Source of the DNA: Chelonoidis abingdonii
Lineage: Eukaryota; Chordata; Testudines; Testudinidae
DNA length: 64,000 nucleotides
Direction: 5' to 3'
Assembly: GCF_003597395.2 (NCBI RefSeq)
Contig: NC_133770.1
Span: forward strand, 288,689,098 to 288,753,097
Shown: piece by piece, positions 9,551 through 21,129 of the stretch
How positions within the stretch are numbered: the stretch's first letter is position 1
How the letters are laid out: every line of letters begins with the position of its first letter
Notes under the pieces: generated by a model
What the model was told of the DNA's origin: nothing
Seen by the model: only the letters and a program-made list of their open reading frames with translations
Database searches by the model: none
Made by a program: the position numbers and the translations under genes

Positions 9551-12279
9551 AAAATGTCCGTTTCTTCTCTTCAAGGCTCCTACATTTCCAAGAGTGTGCT
9601 TAATTCTACCCACAGATTTGTCTGTGAAATCCTCTCTCCAATTACAAAATTTCCAATCTGTGTGCCTCAAGTTTTCTCAACCACAATATCTTATCTAAAA
9701 GAAGGCATAGTTCTCAGCATTTCATGGTAAAGCACTGGCTGAAGTATTCATTTCAGAAGAACACCCATTCCTTTCATAAACCAGGCAACAACCTCCGATC
9801 TGTCAAGCTGTAGTGCTTTCTGACATCCTGGGGTTGGCCCTTACATAATTTGTGGAGTTGGATTGGAAGGGAATTGATTCCTTGCACACCCCAGGAACTT
9901 TCAACCCTCCAAAACAAAACAAAAGTTCTTTTGCGGAAAGCGAGCAGCTATTTTTGCATTCTTTCTCCCTTCCCTTTTCCCTGTGCTCCTGTATTCATTC
10001 TCTCCCAAACACCTGTGCCCCCTCCTTAAGAAAAGAGCCAATTATTGATCTACCATTGCTCACGTTTCAGAAGTTAAGGCTATCATTTCTTTTCCCCAAG
10101 ATCAGCAGGGTCACAGAGTGCACTGAAATTACTTCATCATAAGGAAGAAGTTGAGGAGCACTACTCTCTTATGGATTTAAAATGGTGCAGCTAGTTTGTG
10201 AAACAACAGAATTATTGGATGAGATTACCTCCACCACCCTATTAGCCACTGACTCAGAGGAATCACTTCATGTTTATAGAGTTGAATGGTGCTTATTTAT
10301 ACATCTTTGTTGCTTAAACCCATTAGAAACATTTATTCTTTGCATTGGACAGTTGCTGTTACCAGTACAACTTCCTGACCTTTAGTCTTGCCTCAACTAC
10401 AAGTACATTGGCCAACTGGCTAATATGAGTCACTTCCAAAGAAATGGATATTAAGTATGTTTCAGAGATGTCTTATGTGAGAAGAGCTGCCTGGTCTCAT
10501 CTCAGAAAATCTCCCATCTTGGAATTCTAAGATACTCTGCATGGAGAAGTGATTCTTTTACATGAAATTATTCTAAAGATTGAAATTTACAGAAAACTAG
10601 CCAATAATCATTCTGTTACTTTTCCAGTTCATGGTTTCACATCCAAAATACACAAAAGTTTTTAAGATGGTTGTACTACTTACAGATTATTGTTTACTTG
10701 TTTTGGGGATGTATGCAGTGCAGTACACTTTAAAATGATCTTCTGTTTATAGGAATAAAATTGGTGAAAGTAGATTTTCTAGGCTAGCCTGATAGACTAA
10801 TGGCAATTACTGTGTGCACCCCAGGTTAAGAACCACTGACTTAGAGGGTACAAGATGAGAGACTGTGATTCTTTGCCTCTGATATGGTGGGAGTACCTAG
10901 TGATTCTGAAGCAAACTCTCTGGCCGTTTCTGGATTAGCATTGATTGGCTCCAGAAGGAAATGTAACACCTTCCTTGGCTAGACAGAAAGGTATTTCATC
11001 TAGAGGGAGGCAAATGTAAGTTGGAAATATCTTCTTTGGGGCTCAGAGGGAACTCAAAACCACTTACTACTCAAAAATGGTTTCCATGCACCAAATCAAA
11101 AAATATGGAATACATTGAAGTTTCCTTAAGCAAATGCTTGAATTATATGTATAAATAAACTCAGTACAAAATTAACATGAAAAATAACGTTATGAATATA
11201 TTTTCTGTATATTATAATAAAATATTTAATATAACAACCCTCGTAAATAATACTTTCTTACAAAGAGAATTTTAAAGTATACAGTTCTCTTGCAGCAAAG
11301 TTATCACTTCAGTAGTTTTTTATTGTCTAATGCAGCAAAATGGTGCTTACATATCTTTTATTTAAATTATTATGAAATTTTACAATCATGCAGGGTTGCC
11401 AAATGCCAATGGGTGTTCACTGATGTTATAAATATGATTAAAGGAGACTCTATTTTGGAAACAAATGGTGGTCTAATTTTTCTATATATTCAAATTTGTG
11501 GAGATTTATCTAAAATTAAAACTGTAAATTTATATGCCAGATGGCCCAAGTTAAATATTTAGCATTTAAAAGCTCTCCTAACACAAAATACTGACACGAA
11601 GAAGTCAAATCTAATTAAAGGCAAGCTTTAGAACATACTTGAACCACCCATGCCAGATTGCTGTTTAAAGGGAATCATGGATTGTAAGAGAATTTGTAGG
11701 ATTTGAATATCTTACCTTCTGTTTTGCTGCTATAATCCATTCTGAGTAATTCTTAGACATCTTCTATTTTTGTAGAATGAGTTATCTTGTTAGTTGGTTT
11801 TCAAGGTAATTTATTTAATAAATTTAAATACTAGGCTGCAAATGAGGAACTGGTGACACATTATCTAAATAGATTATGGAGAATGCAACAAAACAGGTTG
11901 TATGCTGTGTCATGCTGTTAAACCAGAGAGGGGCTACCAATATGAAATGGAAAAAGCAATATTGATATTTCCAGTAAGAAAGGAGGGTGTACTACTAAAA
12001 ATATAGAAGAGCTAACGAACACAGTATTACTGATGTGAATGGAAGAACTGATAAGCAATAAGGAGTGACTTCTTCAATGAAAATGTAGCCTGTAGGAAAT
12101 CATGATACTGTAAAGCAGTGAAATTGAACTCTGCTCCAGACAACCTGGAAAGGGTGAAGTGTTAAAACACAGGTTTATGGTGTGATTAAAATGTTCCATA
12201 GTGTTAAAAAGATTTGAATATTCAAGGTTTCAGTAAGTAAGCATTATGAAGGTAGCATGAAGGCATTGGATGATTGTTC
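9551..12279. other. KHDRBS3 intron, no gene seen
   Basis: AT-rich non-coding sequence. A short stretch at about 10810-10850 (GCACCCCAGGTTAAGAACCA) is the reverse complement of a hAT-type terminal motif and is probably a relic. I see no other recognisable feature. Confidence 0.5.
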
Positions 12280-12680
12280 TGAAAACTATATTTCATTGAT
12301 GGCATAATGGGCAAAGCAGCACATAAAGGGATATTTCTATCCACAACTATACCTTTAGAGAATAAACCTTAAGACAATTTTTCATCAAGAAATAATCCAA
12401 AGTACACAAAAAGTTAGAAATTTGAAGAACATTAATTATTTTGTGCTTTGGCCATCAGTCACCTGATCTGAATTCAGTAGAAGGATATCTGATAACAACA
12501 AGGAACTGAGGCAGCTTTTTATGGACATATGGAAGGAACTGTTTTCTATTTGCAAGTATCATATGCAAAATAGTCCAAACAAACTTTTGTGCATGATAAA
12601 ATCATTTGGTGGACACAATATTTTGGAAAGAGAAAAAAACAATAGATTTTTTTGCCCCTAAGACTTTTTGTACACTTTTG
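12280..12680 (+). pseudogene. Decayed Tc1/mariner-type transposase relic
   Basis: Translated with frame changes, the segment keeps the order of Tc1-family transposase landmarks. There is a region like IDGIMGKAAHKGIF..TIP, then NNPKYTK (compare the DNDPKHT region) at about 12395-12415, then SPDLNSV (about 12460-12480). The intervening frames contain several stops and indels. No terminal inverted repeats were found, so the element boundaries are unknown. Confidence 0.55.
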
Positions 12681-12958
12681 AGAGTGACTGAAATCAGGTA
12701 CCCCATTTCATGACTTGAAAATTCTATTTTAACTATTAATTTTGTCATCCTGATATCACTACTGCATATTTAAATATTAGCAATAGATCAGATGGCAATC
12801 ACAGTACAGCAACTGTATATAATTTTTATCTCACTGTAAGTACATAGGCCACTGTAATTCTACCTTTGAATTACATCACAAAGTCAAAGAATCATACTTT
12901 TACCTTGCAAAGGATAGATTTGTTCTTTGAAAGTGCAATAGCATTCCAGTGAAGCAGC
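12681..12958. other. Intron spacer
   Basis: Short AT-rich spacer between the Tc1-like relic and the left end of DIRS-B. Nothing recognised. Confidence 0.5.
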
Positions 12959-13179
12959 AGTTCTTCGAGGGGCTTTGCATATTCCTGCTTATGGGTATAG
13001 GGCCTAACAATAGAACCTATGGTGGAGCCTAACAATAGAACCTTCTGCAGGCAGTGCCCATTAGAGTACATGTGCACCGCCCTCGTATTCTCCCTCAGTG
13101 TTTCTGAATGTTCTGGGGGCAAATCTGTGCCCTCTACTGCCTAAATTCTTTCCAACTGTTGCACCAGGGTTCTTGTCTT

Positions 13180-15050
13180 CCTGGCATTGGACAAAAACAT
13201 TAGATGTTTTAAGTGCCTGGGACAAGCAGAGCCAGCTCTAGGCACCAGCGCAGCAAGCAGGTGCTTGGGGCAGCCAACGGAAAGGGCCTCTCGGAGCGAA
13301 GGCCCTGCTGCCAAATTGCTGCCGAAGAATCAAGCGATGGCAGTAGAGCTGCTGCCAAAGTGCTGCTGATCGTGGCTTTTTTTTTTTCCACTGCTTGGGG
13401 TGGCGAAAACACTGGAGCCAGCCCTGGGGACAAGGCCACTCTCCTTCTGGATGTTCTGTTTGCTGAACTTTCATGCCCAGAACACACAAAGCCAGGCAGA
13501 ACAGACCTGTGTGTGTTTGCTTAAAGAAGTTCTTGCCACTAAGCTATCCAGATCTGGAGGGTCATTGGATCCGAAGACTAAGTGTTTCTAATCTGGTGGC
13601 TTTCTCCAGCAAGGCTAAGTTGTCTAAGGGTTCCTAGTCATTGGTATCTTTGCCAGTGCCAGCTCTCAATCCTTCAGAAAAAGCTGTCAAGTCTCTGAAG
13701 GCATCATTGATAGAAAAGGCCTGACTGCTTAGGAACCTAGAGGCATTTTGGTTCCAACTGTATTGGTTCAAAAGGAGCAGTTGAGGGAGAAGGCAGTCAC
13801 TGTTAGCAGTGCCAGATCCTGTGTGAGAGACTTATTGGATCTGTCCACTTCTGCTATCGTTTCTATGGTTCCAACTTCGAAATCCAAATTGGGCTCTGCT
13901 TCAAAGTCCAGTGCTGTGGAGCTGAGTATTTCTCCAGATCTGGTACCTTTCAGGCCTGTGATGCCGGTTCCATCCTCCACTCCTGTTCAGGGACAGTTCT
14001 TAGATCCAAAGAGGATGTTAACAGTGGTTGCTGATGTGCACCTTCCTGCATCTGTGCATTCCTCAGATCCAACTGACAGGATGTTTGTAATGAGGAAGAG
14101 GCAGTCTTCTTTAGTTCTATGGTCTACTTCTTCACCTGAAAAGAGGAGAAGAGCAGTGAAGGTTGTTAGTTTTTCTCTGGGATCCATCTGTGCCGCTGCC
14201 GCCTCCTCCAATTCCAAGAGGCTCTTCAGGCAGATCTTTCTCACCTTATGTCTGTCTTCACCCTGTGGTTACGTAGCTGTGTCTGATGTGATACATAGCA
14301 GATCTGAGGTCAGATCCCATTTTAGAGGAGATTACAGAAAGGAAACTTGTTTCGTCCCAGGTTATGCCTCCTTATGCTTTTGCTTCTCCTTCTGTGGAAA
14401 TGTTTCCAGATCCTAGCTACTAAAGAGATCTGTTGGGTTCCACTACAAGAATTTTTGGGTTATCCTCCTTATAGATAGAGAATTGATGTTTCATCCAATA
14501 AGGATCCGGTGGTTCAACAGTCTTTGGCTCTATGTCCTCCAGATCCATCAGCAGCTCAGTCGCACCTGATGTGCTTTCTGAAGAAGAGGATGAGGAGATA
14601 CACATGGATACTGACTTTAATCCTGATTTGTCACCAGATGAGCATGTTAGGTGTTGTTTCTGCTTCTTCCCCTTCTGAGAATGCTTTGCAATTCCATGAC
14701 TTCATGGATCACATGGTAGCCACATTAAACTTACTTTTGGTGACTGTGGAGGCAGCCTCTCATCCAGTATTTGATTTTCTTGGGGCTACCTCCACCAATA
14801 GGCTGTCATTTCCTATCCTGGATATTTTTTTTTTGCAGTCTCCTAATACTGTTTGGTCAACTCCTGCTTCCTGTCAGCCTATTTCCAAGAAAGCAGACAA
14901 ACTGTATCAGCTTCCTCATGAAGGGTTTTCTTTCTTTTATAAGCGTGCTCTGCCAAATTTGTTGGTTGTGGCTGCTTCCAGTAATAGGCTTAGGACTGGC
15001 CAAACTCACTCCACTCCTGCTGATAGACAAAAGAGAAATATTGATGCACT
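13180..15050 (+). pseudogene. DIRS-B gag relic, 5' part
   Basis: This corresponds to the DIRS-A gag N-terminus and middle. The cysteine cluster is recognisable as RCFKCLG at 13196-13220, then GHSPSGCSVC after the hAT insertion, followed by FMPRTHKARQNRPVC, matching DIRS-A FKPRTKKEQDFRL. A Ser-rich region follows. The segment at 14880-15050 (KADKLYQLPHEGFSFFYKRA and onward) matches the DIRS-A stretch around YEYLYTHPAPCSLVVQS. Several stops and frame changes make it a pseudogene. Confidence 0.75.
13227..13426 (+). mobile_element. hAT-type MITE with perfect 8-bp target duplication
   Basis: This 200-bp element has imperfect terminal inverted repeats: CAGAGCCAGCTCTAGGCACC at the left, and CAGGGCTGGCTCCAGTG at the right read in reverse complement. 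It is flanked by perfect GGGACAAG copies at 13219-13226 and 13427-13434. Eight-base duplications and CAGNG termini are typical of hAT transposons. It interrupts the DIRS-B gag zinc-cluster coding region exactly. Confidence 0.9.
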
Positions 15051-15051
15051 C

Positions 15052-16045
15052 TGAATCAGTGACTTGTCCTCTTTGTTATTTACCACTCTCCCAGTTTTTG
15101 TGTCATCTGCAAACCTTATCAGTGATGATTTTGTTTGTTCTACCAGCTCATTGATAAAGATGTTAAACAGCATAGGGCCAAGAACTGACCCCACTGGAAA
15201 TAGACCTGTTTGATGACAATTCACCATTTACATTTTTGTATTTTATTTAATGTGTGCCATGCTAATTTTATATTCTAGTTTCTTAATCAAAATGTCAAAC
15301 GGGACCAAGTCAAACCCCTTAAAGACATCTAAGTGTATTTTGTCAACATATTACCTTTATTAACCAAACTTGTAATTTCATCAAAAAAAGATACCAAGTT
15401 AGTTTGACAGGATCTATTTTCCATAAACCCATGTTGACTTGCATTAATTACATTACTCTCCTTTAATTCTTTATTAACCAAGTCCCATATCAGCTGCTGC
15501 ATTATTTTGCTGAGGATCAATGTCAGGCTCACAGGCCTATAATTACCTGTGTCATCGCATTTATCTTTTTACAAGTTGGCACAGCAATAGTTTTCTTCCA
15601 GTCTTCTAAAACTTCCTCAGTGCTCCAAGATGTGTTGAAAATCAATATTAACAGCCCAGCAAGCTCCTTAGCCAGCTTTTTGAAACTCTTGGATGCAAGT
15701 TGTTTGGACTTGCTGATTTTAAAATGTCTAACTTTAGTAACTTCTGTTTAACATCCTCCTGAGACATTAGTAGAATGCTGTTTTTGACCTAGAGCGCCAT
15801 GCCCCCTCCCTTTCCCTCACTCAGTCATTCCTAAATAGCTTATAATCATTGATTTTAACATTCCACTCGTGCAAATCATCCCACCAGCTTTCAGTAATAT
15901 GACTAAATCAACTTTCTGGTCATAAATGAGAACTTCCAGTTCCTCATGTTTGTTGCCCAGGCTCCTACTATTAATGTACAAGCAATTTAAGAATTTCTTC
16001 TCTTCGTGTCCTTTGGTTCCTTGATTAATTTTGTTCTGAACATCT
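15052..16045 (-). mobile_element. CR1 LINE fragment inside DIRS-B, RT domain relic
   Basis: The minus strand encodes fragments of CR1 reverse transcriptase. One is GSVLGPMLFNIFINELVE followed by the catalytic-box variant FADD (about 15101-15112). Another, further upstream in the protein (about 15532-15340), contains QHGFMENRSCQTNL. Frames are broken. DIRS-B gag reading resumes at about 16050, so the CR1 is a later insertion into DIRS-B. Confidence 0.85.
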
Positions 16046-16303
16046 CAAATTAGAGTGGCTAATTTCCAGGCAGTGATGGCCCATTATGAATTCTACCTGT
16101 GGGAAAGGATGGTTTTCTTTGTTCAAGATAAAAAAAACTTGTCTAATGCCATTTTGACAGAAGGACAGAACATGGCAAAGCATGTCTTTAAAGCATTGTT
16201 TGATGCATTACACTCTTCTGACAGAAGATTGATATCTGTAGTTACCTTGAGGAGGCATGCTTGGCTTGATTCCTCTTCTCTAGCAGCAGACACTAGAATT
16301 AAA
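16046..16303 (+). pseudogene. DIRS-B gag relic, middle part
   Basis: The reading frame contains YEFYLWERMVFF and LFDALHSSDRRLISVVTLRR, corresponding to DIRS-A YNFNTWQSVGKF and SLDAADSAARTVASGITMRR. The frame ends at the target-site duplication TAGAATTAAA and is taken up again after the compound insertion. Confidence 0.75.
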
Positions 16304-17410
16304 GTGTCAAGTGTCAGAGGGGTAACCGTGTTAGTCTGGATCTGTAAAAGCAGCAAAGAGTCCTGTGGCACCTTATAGACTAACAGGACCATTGAAGCAT
16401 GAGCTTTCGTAGGTGAATACCCACTTCGTCGGATGACATGCGTAGACTCATAGGTCAGAAGGGACCAATATGATCATCGAGTCTGACCTCCTGCACAAAG
16501 CAGGCCACAGAACCCTACCCATCCACTTCCATAACAAACCCCTAACCTATGTCCGAGTTATTGAAGTCCTCAAATTGTGGTTTGAAGACCTCAAGCTGCA
16601 GAGAATCCACCAGCAAGTGACCATGGCCCCACGCTCAGAGGAAGGCCGAAAAACCTCCAGGGCTTGCCAGTCTGGCCCCGGAGTAAAATCCTTCCCGACC
16701 CCAATATGCGATCTGCTAACACTGAAGCATGTGGCAAGGACTCACAGCCAGCCTCTAAGGAAAGAATTCGCTGCAGTAGACTCAGATCCATCCATTCCAA
16801 ATCCCATCAACAGACCATTGGGAGACTTATCTGCTGATAGTCAAAGATTCTAATGCCAAATTAATATTCCTATCATACCATGCCTTCCAAGGTAATTTGT
16901 CAAGCTTAGTCTTAAAGCCAGCATATGTCTTTTTGCCCCACTACTCCCCTTGGAAGGCTGTTCCACAACTTCAGCTCCTTCTAATGGTTAGAAACCTTCG
17001 TTCTAATTCAGTCTAACTCCTAATGTCAGTTTGTACCATTTGTTTTGTGTCTAATTTGGTACTAAGCTTAAATAATTTTCCTCTCCCTCCCTAATGTTAA
17101 TCCCCGGATATATTTATAAAGAGCAAGCATATCCCCCGCACAGCCTTCTTTTGGCATAGGCATAAACAGCCAAACTTTTGAGTGTCCTTTGACTAAGGTA
17201 GGTTTGTCCATTCCTCGGCTCATCTAGTAGCCTGTCTCTGAACCTGTTCCAGTTTGAATTCATCCTTCTTAAACATGGGAGACCAGAACTGCACACAGTA
17301 TTCTAGATGAGTTCTCACCAGTGCCTTATATAACGTACTAACACCCATGAAAGCTTATGCTTATATGTCTGTTAGTCTATAAGGTGCCACAGGACTGTTT
17401 GCTGTTTTTA
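16304..17410 (-). mobile_element. Compound insertion: two inverted short-retroposon arms around a CR1 3' end
   Basis: The whole block is flanked by a perfect 10-bp repeat, TAGAATTAAA, at 16294-16303 and 17411-17420; the DIRS-B gag frame is continuous when the block is ignored. The left arm (about 16308-16440) is a minus-strand copy of the 130-bp retroposon also seen at 39941 and 58228. The right arm (about 17342-17410) is a plus-strand partial copy. Between them lies a CR1 3' region (minus strand, beginning at about 16441 with ACTCATAGGTCAGAAGGGAC). Confidence 0.8.
16441..17335 (-). mobile_element. CR1-like LINE 3' region within the compound insertion
   Basis: Read on the minus strand this is a CR1-type 3' UTR and ORF2 end of a different subfamily from the 2332 copy. 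Landmarks are TAGGTCAGAAGGGACCAATA and GTCTGACCTCCTGCACAAAG near the 3' end, and ATTCTAGATGAGTTCTCACC near the distal end. It separates two oppositely oriented retroposon arms. Confidence 0.7.
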
Positions 17411-17520
17411 TAGAATTAAAATGGAAGATGTCCCCTTCAAAGGGAATTGTCTTTTGTGCAATAAGATTGATGTATTGTTGTTTAAAGGACTCTAGAACCA
17501 CTGCTTGTTTGCTAGATCTT
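17411..17520 (+). pseudogene. DIRS-B gag relic, 3' end
   Basis: The frame resumes as RIKMEDVPFKGNCLLCNKID, matching DIRS-A IQDLPFEGGGLFSEKTD, then decays. It shows that the preceding 1.1-kb block is a clean insertion. Confidence 0.7.
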
Positions 17521-17879
17521 TAGCCCTCAATCAGAAGACCTTCTGCTTCTTTTTTTCAATACTAGGAGAAATATTACTCTCCGTCATCTGTTTATTTATC
17601 TACAAATCTGATGTCGGCAACCGCACCAGCAACCTCCATCTTCATTTGAGACCAAGCATAAAATGAGTCCTTTCAGATGTAGATCTATGAGACAATCTGT
17701 TCCCTCTTCATCTTCCTTTAACACCAGGTCTCACATTTGATGTGAGGCTTGACAGTCATGGCCCTATCAGCAAGTATCCATCTCTTCTTTTATTTGGGGA
17801 CAGACTAGCCCAATTCATCAGCAGTTCATCAGAGGCTGATTACATAGGATGTATGAGTACTAAAATTACAAACAGAGGC

Positions 17880-18970
17880 TGTGCTGTTCAGTTTGCATGG
17901 CTGTCCCTATCCTTCCCTTTTCAGGTAACCTTCTCACAAAGTTATTCTACATATGGAAGTTCAAAAGCTGCTCTAGACAGGAACTGTTAAGAGGTACCCA
18001 AACATCTGTGGGGTTAGGGTTCCATTCAAGATATTTCCTGGTATAGAAAAAAAATGTGGGGGTTGCTGCCTAATTTTAGATTTAAGAAAACTTAACAGAT
18101 CCTCCCGGACATTCTAATTACATATGTTAAACCTGGCCTCCATAATTCCTTCATTTACAATTATGGATTGGTTTATCACTCTCTGTTTAAAGAATGCTTA
18201 TTTTCATCTCTGTCCAGCACAGTCATTGACAATACCTGCATTTCATGGTGTTGGGATGCCATTTCCAATACAAAGTGTTCCTGCTTGATGTCTCCACAGC
18301 ACGAAGAATCTTTTCAAAGTGCCTTCCTATGGTAGTGGTACATCTGAGAAAACAAGGTATTTTTGTTTACCCATATTTGGATGATTGGTGGCTAAAAGCT
18401 GCTAAATCACATTTACAATCTCCCTCTTTTCGAATCTGGGTCTGCTGCTCAATGTCATCCTATCATATCTCTGTTCAGCTCAGAGAATTATTTTTATAGG
18501 TTCTAAACTGGAGTCTGTAGCAGGGAAGGCTTTTCTTCCAGAGGACAGGTTTCTACAAATAGAACAAGTGGTTTTTCAAATTTGAGCCTGTCAATCCCAG
18601 AGAGTGATCGCCTTCCAAAGTCTTATGGATTCTGAATTCACTGAATTGGTAAACAGACAAATCATGTTCTTTGAGGTGTTCTGTTCAGTCCCCCTTCATC
18701 GGTCACCACAATGTCGGATGTATCCAACAGTGGATTGGGAGCCCATTTTGAGGCTGGATTACAGTTCAGAGTCACTGGTATTTTCATGAAAAGAGCTTGT
18801 TCATAACGTGTTGGTATTAAGAACTATTTGTTTGGCCTTCAGATCTTTCCTTCATATAAAAGAAAAGGTTTTTCACGTATCAACAGACAATACAATCGAT
18901 ACAACAGACAATACAATCAACAGACAATACATGAACAAACCAAAGGAGTCCTCATTCTTTCCAGTTATGT
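17880..18970 (+). pseudogene. DIRS-B RT/RNase H relic
   Basis: A frame at 18288-18420 reads LLDVSTARRIFSKCLPMVVV, followed by the catalytic YLDD box within FVYPYLDDWWLK; DIRS-A has STTPRVFTKCMAVV and FPYLDDWL. The RNase H landmark TTMSDVSNSGLGAHFE (about 18705-18755) matches DIRS-A LTTDASSLGWGAHL. Numerous stops and frameshifts. Confidence 0.8.
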
Positions 18971-19079
18971 GGTGAAACAGTCAGATTATGAGATTTATGC
19001 ATGCTTTGAGATCTATCTGGTTGTCCTGAATTTAGAAGGGGAAAGCAGTGTGCTAGCAGATTGTCAGCAGGAACAGTTC

Positions 19080-20460
19080 TCAAATTCATGAGTGGTCCTC
19101 GAAGGATTGAGTAACATGAAATATCTTTTCCTGTTGAGATCGTCCTGAGGTAGACCTGTTTGTAAAAGGATCAATAAAAAGTGTCCTCTCCTCTGTTCAA
19201 GAGCAGAGAGGGAGAGTCCTTCTACACTGGGTAAGAGTATGCCCTTCCCATTGATTCAGAAAGTAGTGAAGGGGAAACATCAGGACAGGACAAAGATGAT
19301 ATTTGATTTCCACAGCTTAGCCAAGACAGCAGTAGCATAAGCTTTTTTCTTCAGCTATTAGTCAGACTGTACCTGTGTCTTCCTCTGACTCCAGATCTCT
19401 TATCATAGCAACTAGGCAGGATCCTTCATCCAGATCCTCAGTCGCTTCATCTTACTACCTGGTATTGGACCTTGGCTAGTCTTGAACAGTAATATTCCTC
19501 TTTGGTTCAAAATGTACTGCTTAATTCTAGAAAATTGTCTACTAGAAATATTACTGTTTAGAATGGGCTACATTTTGTTGCATGAATGCAGGAAAATTTG
19601 ATTGTCCAGTTTCATCTTCATACCCTGTATACTGGAATATTTAATGCACTTAAAATCTGAAGGATTATCTGATTCTTCCTTAAAGGTTCACCTGGCAGCT
19701 GTTCCATTTTACCATGTTTTGATTAATGGTAGATCACTCTTTGCATGTTATTCTGTTAAAAGGTTTATGAAGGGATATTTAATGTGTATCATCCTTTAGA
19801 GTATCCAGTCCCATGCTGAGATCTTAATCTGATTTTATCTATGCTTATGAGGGTACCTTTTTAACCTCTAGTAGAGTATTCTTTATTTTGTGTATCTATT
19901 AAAGAGATCTTCATTATTGTTATAATGCCAGCCAGAAGGGTGAGCAAACTCTATCCCTGATGGCTGACTTGCCACTTATAGTTTTTTGTAAAGATAAGAT
20001 AACTGTTAGACCTGATCCCTATGTTTTGCCAAAAGTGGTGTCCAAATTTCCTGTCAATCAGACAATTTTACCAGTGTTTTTATCCCAAAACCTCACACTA
20101 ATAAAGGGAAATCTGTGTTATGTACTTTATATGCTAGAAGTGTTCTTCCGTGTTATTTAAATATAACAGAGTTTTCAAAGTTCTTCTAGGTTTTTTGTTT
20201 GTTATACTAAGAAAAATAGGGATCAGCGTGTCTGCTCAGACTATTTCCAGATGGGTTAAACTATGTGTCATTTAGTGCTACAAATTAGCAGAAAATCCTG
20301 TGCTTTCTGTGTTGTATGGTCTCATTCTGCATGGCTGTAGAGGCATCTTTTGCTTGTCTTAAACATGTTCCAGCTAGGAACTGCTACCTGGAAGTCAGTG
20401 TATGCATTCACTCAATGTTATGCTCTGGATCCGGCTTGAAGAGTGAATGCCAAATTTGGT
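19080..20460 (+). pseudogene. DIRS-B methyltransferase-like and tyrosine recombinase relic
   Basis: A VDLF landmark near 19150 corresponds to the DIRS-A VDLFAS region. The recombinase N-terminal domain is recognisable at 19605-19790 (IPCILEYLMHLKSEGLSDSS, then LKVHLAA). A following segment, around 19990-20080, reads IVFCKDKITVRPDPYVLPKV against DIRS-A TVFHKDKVQLCPHPAFLPKV. The region equivalent to the HxxR motif (about 20320) no longer encodes the arginine. Inactive. Confidence 0.8.
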
Positions 20461-20546
20461 AGAGCAGTGCTTCAGTCATTATTTAATTTTGACTTTGTTC
20501 CCGCCTCCTGGGTTTTCAGCACTGCTTGTCAAATTGCCCATAGCAG

Positions 20547-20881
20547 ATAATATGCAGAGCCAGTCGAAGAAGAAATGAAGGTTACTTTGTTGTAACACAA
20601 GTTCTTCAATATGACCGCATATTCACACTTCCCTCCTATCTCCCCCTCTTTCTCAGAGTCCTATTATGGTCCCTCTGAGTTAGCAATGGAAGAAATTGAG
20701 AGTGTAGAGGGCCAGTGTCCCCTTGTAAAGGTTTTGGAAATGCCAAGGGAAAGAGGCAAGGCATGTGCTGTTTAACGCACACTGCTTGGAGGCCTTCAGT
20801 TAGGCCACCCGGTGCCACAATACCTATAAGTGTGAATATGTAATCATCTCAAGGAACTGTGAGTTATAGGGAAGTAACCTT
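20547..20881. repeat. DIRS-B internal complementary region and right terminal repeat
   Basis: The segment CCAGTCGAAGAAGAAATGAA, then GGTTACTTTGTTGTAAC and AAGTTCTTCAATATG, parallels the DIRS-A ICR position by position. Its left part is complementary to the DIRS-B left end at 12959-12995. Its right part is complementary to the outer right end around 20830-20875. Confidence 0.75.
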
Positions 20882-21129
20882 TGTTTATCATTCTTTGCGT
20901 TCTGTAAAGTGAACACATCAAAACAGAATAGTCCAATTCCTGTTCAGAGACTGGAAGGTTCAATAAAACCCAAAGCTAGTAAATAATATACTTACTTTTT
21001 TGGAAGAAGATTATATTTAAAGAGAAGTTATTCAGATACTAAATATAGTAACACACTGAGCTGCCAACCAGGATGGGATAGGAAACAGTAGTATTAGCCA
21101 TGCCAGTTACACCCTATTAAGGCAATTGG
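20882..21129. other. Spacer between DIRS-B and DIRS-C
   Basis: About 250 bases of AT-rich DNA with no recognised feature. It may be intron separating two independent insertions. Confidence 0.4.

Larger units (their letters stand above)
12959..20881 (+). mobile_element. DIRS-B: old, heavily interrupted DIRS retrotransposon
   Basis: This is a second DIRS element from a family diverged from DIRS-A. Its left end (TTCTTCGAGGGGCTTTGCAT) is complementary to part of an ICR-like segment at about 20547-20625, and the right outer end is complementary to the other half of that segment. Between them, in order, are decayed gag, RT, RNase H, methyltransferase-like and recombinase segments, each alignable by eye to DIRS-A but full of stops and indels. 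The element is split by a hAT MITE (13227-13426), a CR1 fragment (15052-16045) and a compound insertion (16304-17410). Without these insertions it would be about 5.6 kb. Confidence 0.85.
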
